From assembly GCA_029891385.1 (NCBI GenBank), contig CM057225.1, forward strand, positions 75,851,887-75,915,886: a stretch of DNA of 64,000 nt, given 5' to 3'. Source of the stretch: Erythroxylum novogranatense. Taxonomy: Eukaryota; Streptophyta; Magnoliopsida; Malpighiales; Erythroxylaceae. Position numbers and translations under genes: made by a program. Below, piece after piece: positions 35,023 through 45,458 of the stretch; position 1 is the stretch's first letter; every line of letters starts with the position of its first letter. Under the pieces are notes generated by a model. That model saw only the letters and a list, made by a program, of their open reading frames with translations. It did not search any database and was not told where the DNA came from.

Positions 35023-35604
35023 GTGTTACGAGTAGATATTAATCGGATCCTGGTGAGGGTCACTGGGTGGCTGTCAAGAATATCCTCAAGTACTTGCGAA
35101 GCACTAAGGATGTTTTCTTGACACATGGAGATGAAAATCTCCAAGTGAGCGGGCATACAAATGCCAGTTTTAATCTGATAAGGATGATTTTGAATCACGA
35201 TCAGGTTATATACATTCACACTGAACGGCCTGGCGGTCAGTTTGAAAGAGTTCCAATCAAGTGACAACTGCTGATTCAACAACCGAGGTAGAATATATTG
35301 CCGCATGAGATGCGCGGAGGAAGCAGTTTGGATCAATCCTAGCTGTGATGAGCCCATAGGATTGTATTGTGATACAATGGGGCTAGTGCGCAGGGAAAGG
35401 AACCAATGTCTCATCACTGATCCAGACTCGTACTCCGCCGATTCCATTTGATTCGGGAAATCATCGGTTGAGATGATGTCCTTATAGAGAGAATTCCCAC
35501 AGAGCAAAGTGTTGTTGATCCGATGACAAAGCCATTGTCACACGAGAATTGTGATTCTCATGTACTCGCTTTTGGTATTAGATACTAAGGCGATTGGCTT
35601 TAGG
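35023..35604 (+). pseudogene. pol: RNaseH remnant of element D with internal deletion
   Basis: After 'MLKRFSMEQCY' the sequence jumps within about 80 bp to 'DPGEGHWVAVKNILKYLRST' (about 35048-35108), omitting the usual RT-RNaseH connection. It then continues 'GHTNASF', where the first catalytic Asp of the TDADW/TDASF motif appears as Asn. The 3' end keeps 'DPMTKPL' (about 35518-35538), typical of the copia polyprotein C-terminus. Several stops lie between these. Confidence 0.8.
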
Positions 35605-35606
35605 TC

Positions 35607-35618
35607 AAGTGGGAGATT
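35607..35618 (+). other. Polypurine tract of element D
   Basis: CAAGTGGGAGAT-T immediately precedes TGTAAGTGC of the 3' LTR. The GTGGGAGA core is typical of copia. Confidence 0.85.
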
Positions 35619-37535
35619 TGTAAGTGCAAGTCGACTTGTACATGGGGTAAGTCGACTTACACGTATTCAGGACCGATAAGTCGACTTGTACATGGGGTAA
35701 GTCGACTTATGCAAGAATCGATCTTGTTTATATTGTGCCCTAAAGGCAATCCCTTTAACGCTTTTTGTTCAAAGTCGTATGCGGACTTTATGAATAAATA
35801 AAGAAAGGCATATTTCATTAATTTGATGTTCATGAACATTGTTTATGAATTGATTGGATCTTTAATCGAATTAATGAAGTCCATGATATATGACATAGCA
35901 CGAAGGAAATTATGATGTGCTCATACTCACGAGATTCCTATCATGTGCAATTATGTCAAGATCTAAATTCTCCTAGTCATAGGATTAATGAGACTGGACA
36001 TCATTAATCCGGATAGACTAGCACATGTCATATTCCTTGATTGGATCAGCGGTGGATCTCGAAACCGTAAATATGAGATATTTAGAATTGACATGTGGAT
36101 GCTTACTAGTGGTAGTAAGTTCATTGGATGACCCGCCATGAGATCATCACATGGATATCTTATCTAAGTGTCGGTGATAATCTCATCATAGCAATGGTGC
36201 AAGTATCCTTAGACTTGAGGTACTCGAGGATATCTTGAATACCGATCACGTGCTGACTCCATTCCTTGTTGCCTTCGGAGGTAACTCATAGGGTGGTGCT
36301 TGGGTGCGACTTGAGGTATTCAAGATAATTGAGTAGCTAATAAAGGATTCACCACTTCGGATTAGCGTAAGAGATACCCATAGCCTCTTGTCAGGATCAT
36401 TACTAAGGTTGGCGAGCATATATGTCATGAAGAGTGTCTTCATTGACATATAGAGTAATGAGTCCCAGGACGAGAACTGTTATCACTTGGGCTGGACTTA
36501 GTCTAGTGAGAGTTGACACTTTGACCATACTCATAACCAAGTGGGGTATAGGATGGTGAAAGGACGAATTGCACAGTAATTGTCTATGGAAGGGTTCGTG
36601 ATCTGGTTCATAATGAATACATCAAACCGATTACTTTCCGGTCAATTGGGGGTCATGATGTGTTGCTAGATACCGCTCATGACTTGCTTAGATTAAGTGT
36701 TAATCTAAGTGGCCAACATAACCGGGAGCCTAAAGGGTCACACGCATAAGAGTGACTCAGAGAATCTGTAAAATAGTAATTGGACAGAGTTCCAATTATG
36801 GAGAGCATTAGGATTAAATAGATCCCGATGAGATCGGGATATGTCCCGATGAGATCACGACATCGATATTGCTAAGAAAGGTCTCCGGAGCGTTTTGATG
36901 CAGGGGCCGATAGGCAGTAGGACCAGACCCAGTGTGGTGGACCACTTTAGCATTAATATATATATATATATATAAGATTAATTAATTAGGTAATTAATTA
37001 ATTAATATATATATATATATGTAGGCACGTGGAAAGGAGGAAGCTTCTCCATCTTTGCTTTGTCATCACTTACATTAAATGATGAAAGACAAAACATTAG
37101 AAGATGAGAATAGATGATGGTCGTGGCATATAATGAAAGAAGAAAGAAAAGAGTTTCTTAAGGCCTATGCATACAATCATCGTTGGTTTGATGCATAAAA
37201 GAAGAAGGAAAAGAGTTTCCCTCTCATTCTCATCATCGTGATTCATCATCTTCAAGCTTTTCATCCTCCTTTTCCATCGTCAATTTCAAGCTCTCCAGGA
37301 CGAGGTAGGGTCTAGCGACTTTTAATCTGTTCTAGCTATTCCGGGTCAAAAGGGTTTGTCCCGGTTAGGTTTTCTGATCTCTGCGTAGATTACCTTTAGA
37401 GATAGTCTCTTTTGGCTATTTAGGTTGATGTCTTCATACCGACACCTGGATCCTGGGTTTCAGGGAAAGTCCCGAAAACAAAAAAAAAATTTCTGCTGCC
37501 GGTACATGTGATGTACATCCCGGGATTTTCCTACA
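35619..37535 (+). repeat. 3' LTR of element D
   Basis: 1917 bp, TGTAAGTGC...TTTTCCTACA, followed by TSD GTGAC. It holds the same palindromes, hairpin and AT tract as the 5' LTR. Many differences are at CAG/CTG words. Confidence 0.92.
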
Positions 37536-37540
37536 GTGAC
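37536..37540. repeat. TSD of element D, right copy (GTGAC)
   Basis: Matches 27871-27875. Confidence 0.92.
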
Positions 37541-38598
37541 GTCATCACAGAAGAAGTAAAAACATAGTAGAACCAAAAAGCAGAATAAACAAAACACAAA
37601 AGAAGCGAAAAGCAGAAAAAACAAAACACAAAAGATATGATGTCATCACAGACCATGTGCCATCATCACAAAAGAAGCAAAAACATAGAAGAAGCAAAAA
37701 GTAGAAGAAACAAAACACAGAATAAGCAAAAAGCAGAAGAAGCAAAACACAGAAGAAGCAAAACACAGAAGAAGCGAAGAGACAGAAGATACATCATCCC
37801 TTGTAAGGACCATAACTTTCAACCTATAAGTCCAAAAATTTCAAGCTATATATCGTTGGAAAGCTAAAAGAAAGACCTAAAAATTTTGAGAATAAAACAT
37901 TCTCTAATCTAGCCTAGATCGATCCAAAATTGGCCTCGAATTCAGAATATGAATTTACATTCATCCAATGTACTGCACCCAATTCTCAACTTCCTTTCAA
38001 ATTTTGAGATTCTTAAAGACATAATTTAAATTATATTTCTTCATAAGAAATGTATCCATATATTTCTAGTTTATTCCAAATTAAGAATCATATCATTTAG
38101 ATAACTAGATAAAAAGTTGTGGTTAAAATACTGAAGCATACTCCGTAAACATTTTCCAGATCCACCACCCATTTTGCTTCACAATCTTTCCTTAACACAA
38201 ATCATACTAAGATCACCTTTTCTACTTCATTTTCTCCTCATTCTCCACGCCATTTCAAATCAATATCATCCATACAGAAAATATAGTCCATGATTAATTT
38301 TGAACACCAATAACAGAACATACACATATATACATATTCCTCATCAACTTACTACACAAATTCAACTTTATTGTTGCTTCTAAATTTCACCTTAATTCTT
38401 CTCACTTTAAAATCTTTTTTTTTCCACCAGAAACACCAAAAAGAACTTGGGCATATCCACATTTCTCATTTACTATTTTACCCTTGCCTATCATTTCTTG
38501 GTTCAAGAATTTTCATCATTTGTTCTTTACTCAGGACGAATTACCCAAATTCCTCATTTACCAGTTCTAATCTTCTAATAAAAGTTTGGGGTCCAACA
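37541..38598 (-). mobile_element. LTR H, piece 3, with its TG terminus
   Basis: Resumes H after D. It begins with purine-rich AAGCAAAACACAGAAG repeats (37541-37790), continues with a block matching antisense LTR F near 46480-46960 ('GGACCATAACTTT', 'TATATCGTTGGAAAG', 'ATATTTCTAGTTTA'), and ends CAAACTTT-type sequence plus GGGTCCAACA at 38598. On the minus strand the terminus is TGTTGGACCCCAAACTTT, the same start as LTR G. The flank CAAAG (38599-38603) is the expected TSD, but no left partner is visible. Confidence 0.75.
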
Positions 38599-39370
38599 CA
38601 AAGTGAGGTCACTTACGATTAAGTTTGATACTTATAAAAAGCGCCCAGATGATACAATGCAAAAGCATTTGAGAAAATTGTCCAACATGGTAAGTGAGTT
38701 TTGTGATGTTGATCATGAGCTGTCTAATGAACAAAAAGTGCAAGCTGTGATTCGTTCATTACCTCAAAGTTGGGAGCATATAAAGATGCACCTAACTCAT
38801 AATGAAAACATCAAGACAATGGAAGATGCTACTAGGCATCTTATCTTGGAGGAAGAGCGTCTTGAAGCCTCAAAGATGTCTTATTAGGCATATGTAGTTA
38901 ATTCTAGCTCATATGGAGCTACAAACAAGAAATGCAAACATCATGGTGGACATAAATGGAAAAAGAATAAAAAATTCAACCACTCTCCATAGGAATCCAA
39001 AAAGGAAAAATGGAACCAACATGAAAAGGAAAAACGTTCCTTCAAAAAGAAGAATATAAAACATGTAAAGTGCTATAATTACTGTAATAAGGGTCACTTT
39101 GGTCGAGATTGTACCGAGCTTAAGAAGGTACAACTTTATAGTACAAACATTTGTTTTATGAATGTTTCTTTTTCAATTTTTCTAATTGAATCACATCCTT
39201 TGTGGATTGTAGACTCAAGAGCAACCAACCATGTAATGAAGGATCATGATGCCTTCGTTGAGTTTCGTAAACTCCCACATGGAAGTCGATGGCTTTATGT
39301 AGGTGATAATTCCAAAGTTGTTGTATAAGGAATTGATACATGTAAATTGGACATGCGTGGAGGGCGACCC
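38599..39370 (+). pseudogene. gag: Element J: copia gag-protease fragment, truncated at both ends
   Basis: The open frame 38603-38887 is a clear copia gag (UBN2/Retrotran_gag type): 'DDTMQKHLRKLSNMVSEFCD', 'QAVIRSLPQSWEHIKMHLTH', 'HLILEEERLEAS'. It is followed by a stop, a Lys/His-rich stretch, and a degenerate zinc knuckle 'CYNYCNKGHFGRDC' (39071-39112, second Cys displaced). The protease start 'WIVDSRATNHVM' (about 39206-39240) has DSG changed to DSR. The left end is cut by LTR H and the right end by E's 5' LTR. The remainder of J's pol is not in the window, so J is the oldest visible layer. Confidence 0.88.
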
Positions 39371-40439
39371 TGTTAAGTCAAATTGATTTTACGATTAATA
39401 ATTTTGATGAAGACCAAATAATAATGCAGATACAAAATGAGACGATAGAAAATGAGACGGAAGAAAATGAGACAATAGAAATGAGACAGAAGCGGAAAGC
39501 AAAATGAGACGATATAAATGAGACAGAAGCTGAAAGCAAAATGAGATGGAATAAGAAAGCAAAATGAGACGATAGAAAATGAGACGGAAGTAGAAAACAA
39601 AATGAGACGGAAGAAAATGAGATGATAGAAATGAGACGGAAGCGGAAAGAAAAATAAGATGATAGAAATGAGACGGAAGAAGAACGTAAAATGAGATGAT
39701 AGAAATGAGACGAAGCAAAGCCAAAACTAAGACGGAAGAAAATGAGACAAAAGAATCAAAGATGAAGACCCGATACCACGTCAGATGATCAATCAGGTTG
39801 AGTTAGTTACAGAACTCAACTGAATAACCGTTTCTTTAAAGATCAAGAAACAAGAAGAAAGAAGCAGTTATCAAGAAGCGGTTGAAGACGAAGATTATAA
39901 ATACGATTCGGAGTCAAAGATTAAAAAAGTTAGTGATTTTAAAAAAAGGTTAGAGATTCCAAAGCTAGAAATTGTATTCATTGTGCTAAACTTAGAGGTA
40001 CTATTGTCTGTAACAAAGCTCAAAACATCTTTCAGTAGAAGGAAGAAAAGCTGATAGCCTAAAGAGGCTAAGTCAGAAAAGAATACTTGTTGTAAGAGAC
40101 CTGAAGAGGCTTAGTGAAAAGAATACTTGTATCTTTGAGAAGTATAGTAAAATCTCATAAAGGATTCTGAGGACTGGACGTAGCCCACGGTTTGGAGTGA
40201 ATCAGTATAAAACTGCTGTGTCGATTCTTACTCTCAACTCTCAACTTTTAATTTCTATTATTGATGAAAATACTTAGAAATAGATTGCAATACTTAGAAA
40301 TAGATTGTGTATCTATTTTTAAATACAATCCCCTTTTAAACAAACTTCTTCTTTAAAAAAACTTGTTTTCTCGAACCCCCCCTTTTTGTGCGTTTTGTAT
40401 ATCAAATATTATGTCTATACTAACGTGTGATTCACTTCA
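39371..40439 (+). repeat. 5' LTR of element E
   Basis: Starts TGTTAAGTCAAATTG. The end is placed at a CA at 40439, 2 bp before the PBS (40434 is also possible). It contains a GACGATAGAAATGAG minisatellite (39410-39770), 'TGGACGTAGCC' and 'CAGTATAAAA' (about 40172-40215, possible TATA), and a 20-bp duplication (AATACTTAGAAATAGATTG at about 40268-40308). The TSD cannot be checked because the 3' LTR is outside the window. Confidence 0.82.
39410..39770 (+). repeat. Purine-rich minisatellite in LTR E
   Basis: Irregular tandem words AAATGAGACGATAGAAAATG, AGACGGAAG and AGCAAAATGAGACG. The plus strand is nearly all purine plus T. It is very similar to the reverse complement of 46290-46470 and 54270-54530 in LTR F. 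Confidence 0.9.
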
Positions 40440-40441
40440 AT

Positions 40442-40453
40442 TGGTATCAAAGC
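40442..40453 (+). other. Primer-binding site of element E
   Basis: TGGTATCAAAGC, one mismatch to the tRNA-iMet complement TGGTATCAGAGC. Confidence 0.85.
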
Positions 40454-40496
40454 TCGGTGTCCAAAAACCACTATAACAAAGTATGGATAAAGATCC

Positions 40497-41815
40497 ATGG
40501 CAGAATCACACATGTATATAGCTGAAGGTGCCTCCGTCACTAGACCTCCTGCGTTCAATGGAGAAGACTACCGTTACTGGAAAGACAGGATGCGGCTCTT
40601 CATTGAATCTTCTCATATTGACCTTTAGGAGATAATAGAAAATGGATTGTACACCGGTAGATGAAAAAGGAAATGTTGTTCCACGAATCAGATGGTCTGC
40701 AGAATAAAAGGCGAGATTCCATCTAAATTCAAAGGCCAAGTTTTTTTTAAGTTGTTCCCTAAGCAGAAGTGAGTACGATAAAGTTCACAGATGCAACACT
40801 ACGAAGGAGATGTGGGATGCGCTATCCATCGCACACGAAGCCACAAATCAAGTAAAGGAATCCAAGATAAGCATTCTTGTACACCAGTATGAGCTGTTTA
40901 AGATGAAGGATGAAGAGCCTATCAATCAGATGTTTGGAAGATTTGAAACTATCATCAATGGACTTAAAGCTCTCGGTAGAACTTATGACAATCAAGATCA
41001 CATTAGAAAGGTCCTCAGAATTTTATCGAAAAGATGGAGACTAAAAGTCATAGTTGTACAAGAAGCCAAGGATTTGAGTGTATTGAAGCTTGATGAATTG
41101 CTTGGATCTCTGAAGATACATGAAGTTGAACTCCATGTAGAAGATAAGCCCAGAAAGGAAAAATCCATAGCATTGAAGGCCGGATAGAAGAATCAAAGGA
41201 AGATGAGCTCATTGTCGAAAACGCTGAAGATTGAGGAAGTCAAAGATGACAATTCCAATAAATCAGATCATATTTCAAGCAGAGAAGTTGATGAACTATC
41301 CTTTATCTCGAGGAAGATCAGACGTATGTGGAAGAAAAAGACTAAAGGAAACAAAGAGTCCTACCTCAAGAAGAATAGCAAAGATGAAGGGAAGAATGAG
41401 AAAACATCCATCATTTGCTATGAATGCAATAAATCGAGACATTACAAGTTTGAATTTCCATTGTTAAAAAGAAAGCCAAAAAAGAGTAGAGAAGGCAAGA
41501 AAATCATGATGGCAACCTGGGAAGATCTAGATTCGTCTGAAACAGATACCGACTTAAAAGCGTCAGTGTAAGAAAATATTTGTCTAGTAGCTAAAGGAGA
41601 AAGTACTGAGGAGGTAACCTCAAAACTTAATGAATTACAAGATGCATACTCAAAATTATTAGAAGATTCTCATGCAATTCTAAAGCAGTATAAATTGCTT
41701 AAGAAAAAGTACGTAGAAAACTTGAAAAACGCACAAGTGTTAGAAAAGGAGAATGTCTGCTTAAAGAAACAAGTAGACGAGATGAAGAAAAGGTAGTTGT
41801 AGATAGATTTGAAGA
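40497..41815 (+). pseudogene. gag: Gag of element E
   Basis: The ATG at 40497 opens 'MAESHMYIAEGASVTRPPAF' and 'DYRYWKDRMRLFIES', the usual SIRE-type gag start, then meets a stop at 40627 and a frameshift. Open frame 40810-41187 ('MWDALSIAHEATNQVKESKI', 'WRLKVIVVQEAKDLSVLKLD') is followed by a stop at 41185. Frame 41203-41571 carries the nucleocapsid with 'CYECNKSRHYKFEF', where the last zinc-knuckle Cys is replaced by Phe, and ends 'MMATWEDLDSSETDTDLKAS'. A Glu/Lys-rich coiled-coil-like tail continues to about 41815 with stops. Confidence 0.87.
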
Positions 41816-41898
41816 GATCAATCAGTTGAAATAAAGAATAAATAGTCTTTTAGCTGATCTATCAACATTTACAGAGAGTATTAGAAAAATGAATGATA

Positions 41899-41903
41899 CG
41901 CTA
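41899..41903. repeat. TSD of fold-back element, left copy (CGCTA)
   Basis: Repeated at 42149-42153. Confidence 0.9.
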
Positions 41904-42148
41904 TGTTGGACCCCACACTTGGGCTAGCATTTCCCACCCAGCGTGTGTTTGCGAGTTATACCGCGGCATCCAACACAAATCAGTATTGTCCTCTTTGGTG
42001 GGAATCGAACACCCAACCTCAAGGTTTTGTTGCTTTTACAAGCACGCCTCTTACCATTGATCCAATTGGTGATTTGTGTTGGATGCCGTGGTATAACCCG
42101 CAAACACACGCTGGGTGGGAAATGCTAGCCCAGGTGTGGGGTCCAACA
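41904..42148. mobile_element. 245-bp fold-back element with 79-bp inverted repeats and tRNA-like core
   Basis: The arms 41904-41982 and 42070-42148 are inverted repeats of 79 bp with about 3 mismatches. Outer ends are TGTTGGACCCC...GGGGTCCAACA and the TSD is CGCTA. Each arm also ends internally in TCCAACA-CAAATCA, so the first 72 bp of each arm is itself TGTTGGA...TCCAACA. The 87-bp core (41983-42069), read on the minus strand, contains an A-box-like GGATCAATGGTAAGAGG and a B-box-like GTTCGATTCC set about 30 bp apart, like a tRNA gene or SINE head. There is no coding capacity. The short frames through it are artefacts. Confidence 0.88.
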
Positions 42149-42153
42149 CGCTA
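42149..42153. repeat. TSD of fold-back element, right copy (CGCTA)
   Basis: Matches 41899-41903. Confidence 0.9.
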
Positions 42154-42571
42154 GGGAAATACAGACACCCTAATGATAAAACTGGATTAGGGTTTGTTAA
42201 AAACTATACTTAGCATAAAAAGAATTCTGCTCCCTTTAGGAAGAAATTTCATTAGCCTCATCATCATCAGAAATGTCATCAGTTGCATCATCATACTATG
42301 AATTATGTTAGAACTAACCCTAAAGGACCCAAAAAAAACTGGGTACCTAAGAGACAAATAATATCACTTGCAGATATCCTTCCTTAGAAAAAACAACCAG
42401 CACCATTGGTACTTAGACAGTGGATGTTCGCGACACATGACGGGAAGAAGGTCTATGTTCCTAAATCTTCAGTATAAGAAGGGAGGGTCGGTAACTTTTG
42501 GAGACAACCAGTAGGGCAAGATAATTGGAATCGGTAAAATCGATAAAGATTCCTTTGCATGCATTGATAAT
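42154..42571 (+). pseudogene. pol: Gag C-terminus and aspartic protease of element E
   Basis: After a low-complexity Ser/His stretch (42240-42300, where a second zinc knuckle would be expected in this clade) the sequence reads 'RTNPKGPKKNWVPKR'-like residues. The protease start 'HWYLDSGCSRHMTG' follows at about 42404-42444, with the DSG catalytic triad intact, then '[10 protein letters not shown]' and '[10 protein letters not shown]'. A TAG lies at about 42512-42514. The frame is intact locally but separated from gag by stops. Confidence 0.85.
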
Positions 42572-43680
42572 GTGCTGCTAGTTGATGGTTTAAAACACAA
42601 TTTGATTAGTGTCAGTCAATTATGTGATTCTGGTTTTAAAGTGTCTTTCAATCAAAATTCTTGTGAAATCAAAAAAAAGGATGGGTCTATATTCTTTTCT
42701 GCCAAAAGACAAAACATTTTTTACAAAATCAGTTTAGAAGATTTTCGAAATCAAAATATTTCATGTTTTATATCAACTGATCAAGAAAAACTGATTTGGC
42801 ATAAAAAATCTAAGTCATATAAGTTTTAAACATATTTCCAAGTTAATTAAACATGATTTGGTAAGAGGTTTACTAAAAATAAGTTTTAACAAGGATTTCT
42901 TTTGTAAAAGTTGTCAAAAAGGAAAACAGGTTAAAACAAATTTTTCTTCTAAAAATGTTGTAACTTCTTCTAGACCTTTAGAGTTGTTACATATGGATTT
43001 ATTTGGTCCAACTAGGACATTAAATCTTGGTGGAAAGAAGTATGGTCTTGTTATTGTTGATGATTTCACTAGATTTTGTTGGATATTGTTTTTATCACAT
43101 AAAGATGAGTCTTTAAAGTTTTTTAAAGTTCTGTACAAAAAGTTACATAATGAAAAAGGAATGTCTATAGCTAGTATTAGAAGTGATCATGGTGGTGAAT
43201 TTAAAAATGAGAAGTTCAAAATGTTTTGTGAAGAGAATGGAATTTTTCATAATTTCTCTACTCCTAGAACCCTACAACAAAATGGAGTTATTGAAAGAAA
43301 GAATATGACGATTCAGGAAATGGCAAGGACTATGCTATGTGAGATGGATCTTCCTAAGTACTTCTGGGCAGAAGCTGTGAATATAGTTTGTTATATTCAA
43401 AATAGAATACTTCTACGACCTTTGTTTAAGAAAACTCCATATGAGTTATGGAATGGAAGGAAACCTAATATATCCTACTTCCATCCATTTGGTTGTAAGC
43501 GCTCTATGTTGAATACAAAAGAAATTTTGGATAAATTCGATTCTAAGGTTTATTCTAGAATTTTTCTAGGCTATTCTCCATCATCGAAAGCTTATAGGAT
43601 TTAGAATCTTACCTCTAAGACTGTTGAAGAAACTATTCATTTTAAGTTTGATAATAGTTCTCAACCAAGTAAGAGAGATG
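42572..43680 (+). pseudogene. pol: Integrase of element E
   Basis: 42572-42829 gives '[19 protein letters not shown]' and 'KLIWHKK' (GAG-pre-integrase), with a one-base frameshift at about 42805-42830. 42858-43604 is a 248-codon frame with 'CKSCQKGKQVKTNF' (zinc-domain cysteines), first Asp in 'LLHMDLFGP', second in 'SIRSDHGGEF', and the third catalytic residue Glu in 'NGVIERKN' (normally VVERKN). It continues 'ARTMLCEMDLPKYFWAEAVN', 'TPYELWNGRKPN' and 'FLGYSPSSKAYRI'. The DDE triad is complete and this is one of the best-preserved domains in the window. Confidence 0.92.
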
Positions 43681-44735
43681 ATACTGATAATGAAACCCTA
43701 TCAGTACCTTTGGTTGATAGTGAAGAAGTATCACCATCAGTTACTCCCTTAGACAAAGTTGAAGATATTCCTGAGACTCTTGATTTGAAAAGAGATTGGA
43801 AATATAAGAGTTCTCATTCAGAAGAGTTGATTATAGGAGAGACCTCAGAAGGCGTGCGAACTAGGTCTGAATTCAGAAGATAAGCAAATATAGCGTTTAT
43901 TTCTGAAATAGAGCCTAAGAGAATTGATGAAGTTCTTCAAGATGAAGCTTGGATTTTAGCTATGCAAAAGGAGCTGAATCAGTTTACTAGGAATAAAGTT
44001 TGGTCCTTAGTTCCCAGACCATCGAAAAAGTCCATTATAGGAACTAGATGGGTTTTTAAGAATAAGCTAGACGAATCAGGAAGAGTGAGTCGTAACAAAG
44101 TGAGATTAGTAACACAAGGCTATAATCAGCAGGAAGGAATAGACTATAATGAGACTTATGCTCCTGTAGCAAGACTAGAAGCTATTAAGATTTTGCTTGC
44201 ATATGCTGTCTATTATGACATAAAGCTATTTCAAATGGACGTGAAGAGTGCATTTTTAAATGGCTTTATAGATGAAGAGGTTTATGTCAAGCAACCTTCA
44301 GGTTTCGAGGATGTCAAGAAACCAGATCATGTCTATAGACTTCATAAGGCTTTATATGGCTTGAAACAAGCTCCTCGAGCTTGGTATGATCGTCTAAGCT
44401 ATTTCCTTATTGAAAATAAGTTCAGTAGAGGTTAGGTAGATAAGACTTTATTTAGAAAGTGCATAAAGAATGATTTTATCATAGTTCAAATTTATATTGA
44501 AGATATTATCTTTGGTGCAAAATCTAAAATGTTATGTACAAGTTTTGAAAATTTGATGAAAAATGAGTTTGAGATGAGCATAATAGGTGAGTTAAAATTC
44601 TTTCTTGGGTTGCAAGTTAAGCAAACCGAAGAAAAGATTTTTATTCATCAACAGAAGTATGTTAAGGAATTGTTGACTAAATATGATATGGAAAAAGTAA
44701 AAGCAATGTCAACTCTGATGCATCCTTGAATCCTT
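43681..44735 (+). pseudogene. pol: Reverse transcriptase of element E
   Basis: The linker to 43960 includes 'EPKRIDEVLQDEAWILAMQK'. 43962-44435 is an open frame with 'IGTRWVFKNKLDESG', 'QEGIDYNETYAPVARLEAIK', 'FQMDVKSAFLNG' and 'ALYGLKQAPRAWYDRL', ending in a TAG. The polymerase box at 44493-44504 reads YIED instead of YVDD, so a catalytic Asp is replaced by Glu. 44529-44729 continues 'IGELKFFLGLQVKQTEEKIF' to a stop at 44729. Otherwise the motifs match plant copia RT closely. Confidence 0.92.
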
Positions 44736-45458
44736 TTGTCAAAGGAAGAAACTGGCAAGAAGGTTTATAAAACCCTATATAGAGGGATTATTGGTTCCTT
44801 ATTTTACCTTACAGTAAGCAGACCTGACATTCTGTTTAGTGTTTGTTTGTGTGCAAGATTTCAGGCAAATCCTAGAGAGTCTCATTATATTGCTATTAAA
44901 AGAATTTTGAGATATCTATCAGGTACTACTGATCTTTGTTTAATGTATAAGAAAGGTAAAGATTTCAAGTTAATTGGCTACTGTGATGCGGATTATACCA
45001 GAGATAGGATTGATAGAAAAAGTACGAGTGGAGGATGTCACTTCCTTGGTCACAACCTAGTTTCATGGTCATGTAAGAGGCAAAGCTCATTCGCTCTATC
45101 AACTGCAGAAGTCGAGAATATATCAACCGTAAGTTACTGTTCACAAACATTGTAGATTAAGTACCAGCTAGAGGACTACTCAGTACAAGAAGAAGAAATC
45201 CCAATCTACTGTGACAACACAAGTGCCATAAACCTATCGAAGAACCCTATACAATACTTGAGAGTTAAACATATCGAAGTAAGACACCATTTTCTACGAG
45301 ACTATGTTCAGAGGAAGATCGTAAGTCTTCAGTTTGTTGAGAAGAACTTTCATTGGGCAGACATCTTCACAAAGCCATTAAGTAAAGAAAGATTTAAAGA
45401 AATTAGACGAAACCTTAACAAGGTTATGTTAAGTGATCAACCGTCTGACACGTCATGA
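44736..45458 (+). pseudogene. pol: RNaseH of element E
   Basis: 44736-45155 gives 'YRGIIGSLFYLTVSRPDILF', 'ILRYLSGTTDLCL', 'GYCDADYTRDRIDRKSTSGG' (first Asp of RNaseH) and 'FALSTAEVENI' (Glu), ending in a stop at 45153. After the stop, 'IYCDNTSAINLSKNP' (third Asp) and 'KHIEVRHHFLRDYVQRKIVS' follow, then 'WADIFTKPLSKERFKEIRRN' at 45258-45458, the usual polyprotein end. Only two stops separate this from an open frame. Confidence 0.9.

Larger units (their letters stand above)
27876..37535 (+). mobile_element. Element D: Ty1/copia retrotransposon, degenerate
   Basis: LTRs are at 27876-29800 and 35619-37535, the PBS at 29802-29813, and the PPT ends at 35618, with TSD GTGAC. The order PR-IN-RT-RNaseH defines Ty1/copia. 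A 2.1-kb leader with two motif arrays precedes a weak gag. The IN and RT are broken by several stops, and the RNaseH region is partly deleted. I could not assign a copia clade with confidence. Confidence 0.93.

Noticed and set aside
39373..39724. Minus-strand frames rich in Ser/Phe/His
   Set aside because: These are the translated minisatellite of LTR E.
41983..42069. Functional tRNA gene on the minus strand
   Set aside because: A- and B-box-like motifs are present, but I could not draw a complete cloverleaf with acceptor stem, and the core sits inside a transposable fold-back.
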